Part shown: positions 58,401 to 64,000 of the stretch, in pieces
Layout of the letters: each line of letters begins with the position of its first letter
How positions within the stretch are numbered: the stretch's first letter is position 1
Source of the DNA: Brachypodium distachyon
Taxonomy: Eukaryota > Streptophyta > Magnoliopsida > Poales > Poaceae
NCBI RefSeq assembly: GCF_000005505.3
Contig: NC_016132.3
Location: 50,296,914-50,360,913 of the forward strand
Direction of reading: 5' to 3'
DNA length: 64,000 nucleotides
Translations under genes and position numbers: made by a program
Notes under the pieces: model-generated
Told to the model about the DNA's origin: nothing
Database searches by the model: none
What the model saw: the letters and a program-made list of their open reading frames with translations, nothing else

Positions 58401-59420
58401 CGACGAAAACATCAATCCGGTGAAAATAATCTGTAAATTTTTAATCCTAACTGTTAAATTTCAAATAAATAGATCCGATGAAAGGTGGAACCCGTGATCA
58501 CTTAAACCAGGTTAGACCTTGATTATAGATTTTTTATAATATAAAATACATTTAACCGATTAGTGATTTCACATTTCATCTGATCCATTCATTTAAAATT
58601 TAATGTCAAGGATTGAAAATTTCCAACTTTTACTGAATAGAGGTTTTCGTCACCATGTAACCACACGGGAATAGGATATCTTACTGACTGTTCATTTCAA
58701 AGTTGATTGAGACTTTCTTATTTTTAGGTCAATGATTTTGACCTTAATTTGATTCTTTATTTAGATTCAATGTAAAACGAGTGATTACATATTTTAGAGA
58801 TTGTGTGCGACCTTTTGATTTAGAATAAATGTAACTATTTTCCAAACGACCGAAACAATAACTAATTGGTTTTTTCTTAATAGTGTTAGCAAATTGCTAA
58901 TGCGTGTCATTCCTGTAGACCTCATGTACACCTCAAATAGAAAAAATGAACATTTTTCCCTTTTCGATCAGTTATAGTTCACAAACAAGAGATTGATCGA
59001 CATTGTAATACTACATGGAAGACAACACTTGAAATGATATTTTTAAATGAGACTTTTGAAAATATTGATTTGCTAAATACTCACTCTCTAATCCAGTAAA
59101 AGCGAACATGTGTGCGGTCTCCAAAATACAACTTAATTCAATCATTAATTTCTATGGCGGTATATTGTGAAATCTAAAAATAATAAATTGTGAAAGTATT
59201 CTTTAGACAAAAATTAATTCACACATGATTTTCAAGTATCCAATCTAAAAGGTGTAACCTTTTTTTGTCCAAAATGACAACTTCCGTGAGAGTATATATT
59301 CTGGGGCGCTATACACAAATAACATGGCTCGACAAAAGTTAGCTACCCACGGTTACATCCAAACCGGCACACCATATTTTGTTAAACCCACTAGGTCTAT
59401 TAATGGTTGCATGTAAGATT
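55411..59420. other. gene-poor intergenic region
   Basis: No exon with recognisable domain content. It contains CATGCATG-rich and CGATCGAT-rich stretches (RY-like and palindromic words near 55790, 56040, 57960 and 58060). Short frames at 55862-56355 and 58048-58275 lack family similarity. Confidence 0.4.
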
Positions 59421-59429
59421 TAGTTAGTA

Positions 59430-59542
59430 CTCCCTCCGTTCCATAATTCTTGTCGAAATATTACATGTATCTAAATGCTTTTTAGGAATAGATAGATCCA
59501 TTTTGGGGCAAATTTGAGACAAGAATTATGGAACGGAGGGAG
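59430..59542. mobile_element. Stowaway MITE, well preserved
   Basis: 113 bp, TA-flanked, termini CTCCCTCCGTTCCATAATTC / GAATTATGGAACGGAGGGAG, a perfect 20-bp inverse match. Same subfamily as 25841-25953. Confidence 0.95.
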
Positions 59543-59544
59543 TA

Positions 59545-60386
59545 CTTTATTTGACTTGTTTTAAATGGATGTTTAGTCAAAGCTGTGGCATGCTTAAGTT
59601 GGCTTAATTCTCTTCTATAGCAGATAATTAGACAGTAGTTCATCTTCTAGTGGCCTATGAATTCGTATAAGCTCACTCCTTTGCTTGTAATACCCACAGT
59701 AAGCCGTACTCAATTTGAACAGCGTAGGGATAGCATTCTTGCACGTACGCATGTTCGAAAAGTCTATGAACTGATCTCCTATCTAGCTGTGTTACGCGAC
59801 GATGTTTCAGTACAAAACGCATAAGAAGATCTCAAAATGTCAATATTCCCGTGTGGAAATTCGTAGAGATATCGTCGCCCGTTGCGTCTCCAAATGGCTC
59901 GACCCAAACGGAAGAAACTCCCTTCCCTCCTTTCGGCCTCTGCCCACCCCAATTCGCCAAAACCCGATCTGTTCATCCGATCCATCCACTGATCCACATA
60001 TGCATGCACGGCGTGTCGACACATACCCAGGCAGCGTTCAACCGGTAGCGCTGCATTTTCCAGCCATTTTCTATCCCTCTAATCTAGTTTAATCCGACCG
60101 GTCGGCTAATTAAGCACAAGCCCATGGTAAACTCGACCAAGGCGACACGCGGAAGCATCCAAAGCCCAGCAAAGAGCCCGTCGTCAGTGCCTATGGCCCC
60201 TGCCGGGCGCGCCGGCCGGGAGTCGCGTCGGGGGCCCCGCCGCCGTCCGACGTGCCCGACCGCGCGGGCCCACGTGCCCCCGCCTGGCTCGGGCAGTGAC
60301 GCACCTCGTGGGCCACGCCTGCCTCCCCGGACGTCGCGCGTGCATGGCTCTCCGCTGCCCTTCCCCTTCGTTTCCCCCCGGACCGC
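59545..60386. promoter_or_regulatory. distal promoter region of GH3 gene
   Basis: Upstream of the GH3 TATA box. GC-rich from about 60190, with no coding exon recognised. The frames at 59802-60092 and 60124-60576 are composition-driven. Confidence 0.4.
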
Positions 60387-60395
60387 TATATATAT
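60387..60395 (+). promoter_or_regulatory. TATA box of GH3 gene
   Basis: TATATATAT in CCGCTATATATATCCCCGCC, 195-203 bp before the ATG. It is followed by a CA microsatellite (about 60428-60446) and an A-rich leader, consistent with a 150-170-nt 5'UTR. Confidence 0.75.
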
Positions 60396-60446
60396 CCCCG
60401 CCCTTGCAACCGCCTCCTCCTCACAACACACACACACACACACACA

Positions 60447-60452
60447 GAGACA
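60447..60452 (-). promoter_or_regulatory. AuxRE-type TGTCTC core (inverse) in GH3 leader
   Basis: GAGACA on the plus strand equals the TGTCTC auxin-response core. It lies downstream of the predicted TATA box, so its role as an ARF site is uncertain, though GH3 genes are classic auxin-induced genes. Confidence 0.35.
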
Positions 60453-60589
60453 GTTCGAAACAACAAACAGAGAAGAACAAGCCTGCAAGAAACACCGATC
60501 CTCCAAAGCCCGGCACATAGATAGAAGACCGTTAGCCGGGTTCCCTGTCCCTGGCCGTCGTGTGTGGTTAAGCTAAGCTAAGCAAAGCT

Positions 60590-63500
60590 ATGGCTCCGGC
60601 GACTGCGGACACGGCGGTGGCGGCGGTGGGCGGCGGAGGTGCTGGGAGGGCGAAGGCGACGGCGCTTGGGGTGGCGGCGTGCGAGCGGGACGCGGCGAAG
60701 CTGGAGCTGATCGAGGAGATGACCAAGGGGTTCGACGCGGTGCAGGAGGAGGTGCTGGCGGCGATCCTGGCGCGGAACAACGGCGCCGAGTACCTGGCCA
60801 GGCACGGCATGGAGGGCCGCACGGACCGCGACGCGTTCAAGGCCCGCGTCCCCGTGGTCACCTACGAGGACCTCCGCCCGGAGATCGAGCGCATCGCCAA
60901 CGGGGACCGCTCCAACATCATCTCCTCCCACCCAATCTCCGAGTTCTTGACCAGGCCAGTATACACCTCTAGCTTGCATGATTTTTACCTGTTACCCTGC
61001 ATCGATCGATCGAGCTCTTCTTCTTCTTTCCTTCCCCTTTGCGTGCTCTGGCCGGCTGCCTCTGGCTACAGAGTAGTATTCTTCTCTGTATCCTTGAGGG
61101 GTGATCGATGGTTGATTGTTTTAGCTGGCCGGTGAATTGACGTTTCGCTTAATTAATGTGGCGCATGCAGCTCGGGGACGTCAGCCGGGGAGAGGAAGCT
61201 AATGCCAACCATTGAAGATGAGCTGGACAGGAGGCAGATGCTCTACAGCCTTCTCATGCCCGTCATGAACCTGTACGTGATCGTATCATATACATACAGT
61301 ACATCTCCTCTGCTTATTATCATTTACTCCGTATTATATTATATGCATATATCCGCTGTTAATTGCACCGGCTGTCGACTGCGATCGATCCATCCATCGA
61401 AAGCTGCATGCATTTTAAGCTGCATGCTAGCTGGACTAATTAGTACCATAATTAATTAGTAAATCTTTTTTGTTCGCGGGGAATTAATGAGAAAATATTT
61501 TTTTACATCTGGGGAATTAATTAGTGAATCTTTTTTGTTTGCCGGGGTGCAGTTTCTACATATGTCCATAGGCTTCACCATCTTCCATGAAATGGTTTGT
61601 TACTCATGCGAAAAATAACAAAAATGATGGGGAAATGAGAGTCATGCGTTTGTAGCCTCCTGATCTCAACTCGGGTTTGGCTAGGAAGGCCGGCAACTGA
61701 AGCCGCTAACTAATCATTCACATTTGGGCCTAATATAATGTGTTTGTATCTTAGACGCCAGTGATGCCTTGGGCGATCCTCTACTTTTTAGGCGCCAAGA
61801 TTCCTCTTCTTATTTGTAAACATCTAACGGACCTAGCTAGCTTCCTAAAATAAGATTGTGGCAGCTCTCTTGCATACGTAACCGGGAAGTTGGAGTGTAA
61901 CCCTTGGAAAGAAGGCGACAAATGCAATATCTTTGATCTTGCGCTAGAATAAGCCACAACAGGTTCAGAGGAAGTTTTCAGAACCCAACCAACTTGCACA
62001 GACACAGAGATATAGTACACTACAGCACGACTGCAGAATGCGCAAAAATAATTTAGTTTCCCTTCCGTGTGCACCGTTCCAAACATTATCTATCCAAGAC
62101 GAAAAGAATGGTGCAACAAACTTCTATATCCAACGCGTTAGTCAAATGCTCAATTTCATATGGCTCGTGATCTTAATTAACATCATATTACACATTACAT
62201 TATTACTAGTTCATGCGTGATCAGTAGATTCATGTAGATTAAAATGTGGGTAATTAAATTAATTGATTTTGTTCTGAGAAGTTAAAAAGAAAAATTGATC
62301 TATATGGAGTCGCATACATGAGCATGATCTATTGATTATCCGAGATATCAACAAGAAAAAGAAAAATGCATGGTGGATTGATTGTAAATGCTTCCTGCAG
62401 GTACGTCCCTGGGCTGGACAAGGGCAAGGGTCTGTACTTCCTCTTCATCAAATCGGAGACCAAGACGCCCGGCGGGCTCCCGGCGAGGCCGGTGCTGACG
62501 AGCTACTACAAGAGCGACCACTTCAAGCACCGCCCGTTCGACCCGTACCAGGTGTACACGAGCCCCACGGCCGCCATCCTCTGCACCGACTCGTTCCAGT
62601 CCATGTACGCGCAGATGCTCTGCGGCCTCCTGGTCCGCACCGAGGTGCTCCGCGTGGGCGCCGTCTTCGCGTCGGGCCTCCTCCGCGCCATCCGCTTCCT
62701 GCAGCTCCACTGGAAGGATCTTGCCCGCGACATCGAGTCCGGAACCCTCAGCGCCAAGGTGGTCGAGCCGTCCATCCGCGACGCCGTGGCCGAGGTCCTG
62801 AAGCCGGACCCGGAGCTGGCGGCGTTCGTGGCCGCCGAGTGCGGCAAGGAGGACTGGGCAGGGATCATCACCAGGATGTGGCCCAACACCAAGTACCTGG
62901 ACGTGATCGTGACGGGCGCCATGGCGCAGTACATCCCCACGCTCAGGTTCTACAGCGGCGGGCTGCCCATGGCGTGCACCATGTACGCCTCCTCCGAGTG
63001 CTACTTCGGGCTCAACCTCCGCCCCATGTGCGACCCCTCCGAGGTCTCCTACACCATCATGCCCAACATGGGCTACTTCGAGCTCATGCCGCACGACCCG
63101 GAGGCGCCGCCCGTGTCCAAGGACGACTGCCCGCCGCCGCGGCTCGTGGACCTGGCGGACGCCGAGGTGGGGAAAGAGTACGAGCTTGTGATCACCACGT
63201 ACGCCGGGCTGTGCCGGTACCGCGTGGGAGACATCCTGCAGGTGACCGGGTTCCACAACGCGGCGCCGCAGTTCAGGTTCGTGCGCCGGAAGAACGTGCT
63301 GCTGAGCATCGACTCGGACAAGACGGACGAGGCGGAGCTTCAGGCTGCCGTGGAGCGGGCGGCAAGGCTGCTGGCGCCCTACGACGCCACCATCGTGGAG
63401 TACACCAGCGAGGCGGACGCCACCACGATCCCGGGCCACTACGTGGTGTACTGGGAGCTGATGGCGCGCGGGGCGATGTGGCCCGAGGCGGCCGTGTTCG

Positions 63501-63772
63501 AGCGGTGCTGCCTGGAGATGGAGGAGGCGCTCAACGCCGTGTACAGGCAGGGCCGGAACGGGGACGCCATTGGACCGCTGGAGATCAGGGTGGTGCGCGC
63601 CGGCACGTTCGAGGAGGTGATGGACTACGCAATCTCCCGGGGCGCGTCCATCAACCAGTACAAGGCGCCCAGGTGCGTGTCATTTGGTCCCATCATCGAG
63701 CTGCTCAACTCCAGGGTGCTGTCCAAGCACTTCAGCCCGGCCTGCCCCAAGTACGGCCCGCACAAGAAGTGA
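60590..63772 (+). CDS. GH3 indole-3-acetic acid-amido synthetase, 3 exons
   Basis: 612 residues, group II GH3 acyl-acid amido synthetase, closest by eye to rice GH3.2/GH3.8. It adenylates IAA and joins it to amino acids (often Asp), lowering free auxin. Exons are 60590-60954, 61171-61272 and 62401-63772. Three adenylate-forming motifs are present: [10 protein letters not shown] (residues about 122-131, built across intron 1), YASSECYFG (about 351-359) and YRVGD (about 429-433). The conserved [17 protein letters not shown] and [12 protein letters not shown] stretches are intact. The N-terminus [19 protein letters not shown] is low-complexity and variable in the family. Intron 1 can only be removed in frame with a GC donor (CCAG|GCCAGT at 60954/60955); a GT lies 4 nt further and would shift the frame. 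Intron 2 is 1,128 bp with a CT|GTACGT donor. TATA box upstream. Confidence 0.95.
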
Positions 63773-64000
63773 TGCCAATTGATCCATCTCATGCCATTGA
63801 GCGCTAGACGTGATCTGTTTTACTAGCTTTACTAGCCTGCTACAGAATAATGTGTTGTACTCTCTGTTTCCGTTTCCTGTGCCGCGCGTGTGTGATCATT
63901 AATTCCTAGTAGCAACTTTGCTCTCGATCGACCGGCTGCGCATGCTGTGCCTGGTTCGGTGATGTTTAGACCGTACTACTCCAATTTACTGCTAGTTTAT
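63773..64000 (+). other. 3' flank of GH3 gene
   Basis: Begins right after the TGA. Contains AATAATGTGTTGT (63847), a possible polyadenylation context. The window ends before any further gene. Confidence 0.5.

Overview
The window is nuclear DNA from a grass, most likely a compact-genome pooid such as Brachypodium. The reasons are GC-rich first exons, GT-AG introns, dispersed Stowaway MITEs of the CTCCCTCCGT type, and about one gene per 5 kb. It holds ten intact-looking multi-exon protein genes. It also holds one frameshifted gene, one truncated gene copy, one gene carried inside a transposon, and many small DNA transposons. I rebuilt exon-intron structures by eye from splice sites, reading phase and family conservation; every gene listed as intact closes in frame.

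Layout, left to right. 867-2223(-) is a DUF620 protein. 2833-3590(-) is an X8-domain GPI-anchored callose-binding-type protein. 4871-8183(-) is a phi-class glutathione S-transferase. 11543-14328(+) is a DUF155/RMD1-family protein (RETARDED ROOT GROWTH type). 15695-16427(-) is a PGG-domain membrane protein whose frame is broken at a 7-base homopolymer. 18899-19531(-) is an early-nodulin-like phytocyanin. 19801-22845 is a complete Mutator-like element with a perfect 9-bp target duplication and a passenger gene. 23201-26398(-) is plastid chorismate mutase. 29296-33815(-) is the Clp adaptor ClpF. 34297-36573 and 42153-45746 are the arms of a large inverted duplication. 38974-43097(-) is isopentenyl phosphate kinase. 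45894-49691(+) is a RuvX/YqgF-type nuclease. About 49.7-60.5 kb is gene-poor, with repeats. 60590-63772(+) is a GH3 auxin-amido synthetase.

The most interesting structure is the inverted duplication. The divergent promoter region between isopentenyl phosphate kinase and the YqgF-type gene, with the first two kinase exons, has been copied in reverse orientation next to the start of ClpF. ClpF and the YqgF-type gene therefore have nearly identical upstream/5'UTR sequence. A kinase fragment on the + strand stops just before the catalytic His motif. The right arm carries a 1.3-kb insertion, part of which (X') has a relative beside the left arm in a different order, so there was more than one rearrangement. 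Other points are two probable GC-AG introns (DUF620 and GH3), a nested MITE pair, and a pair of related hAT elements.

The genes do not form an operon-like or metabolic cluster. They are ordinary neighbouring plant genes with roles in plastid proteostasis, aromatic amino acids, isoprenoids, auxin, detoxification and the cell wall. No rRNA, tRNA, CRISPR array or miRNA precursor was recognised.
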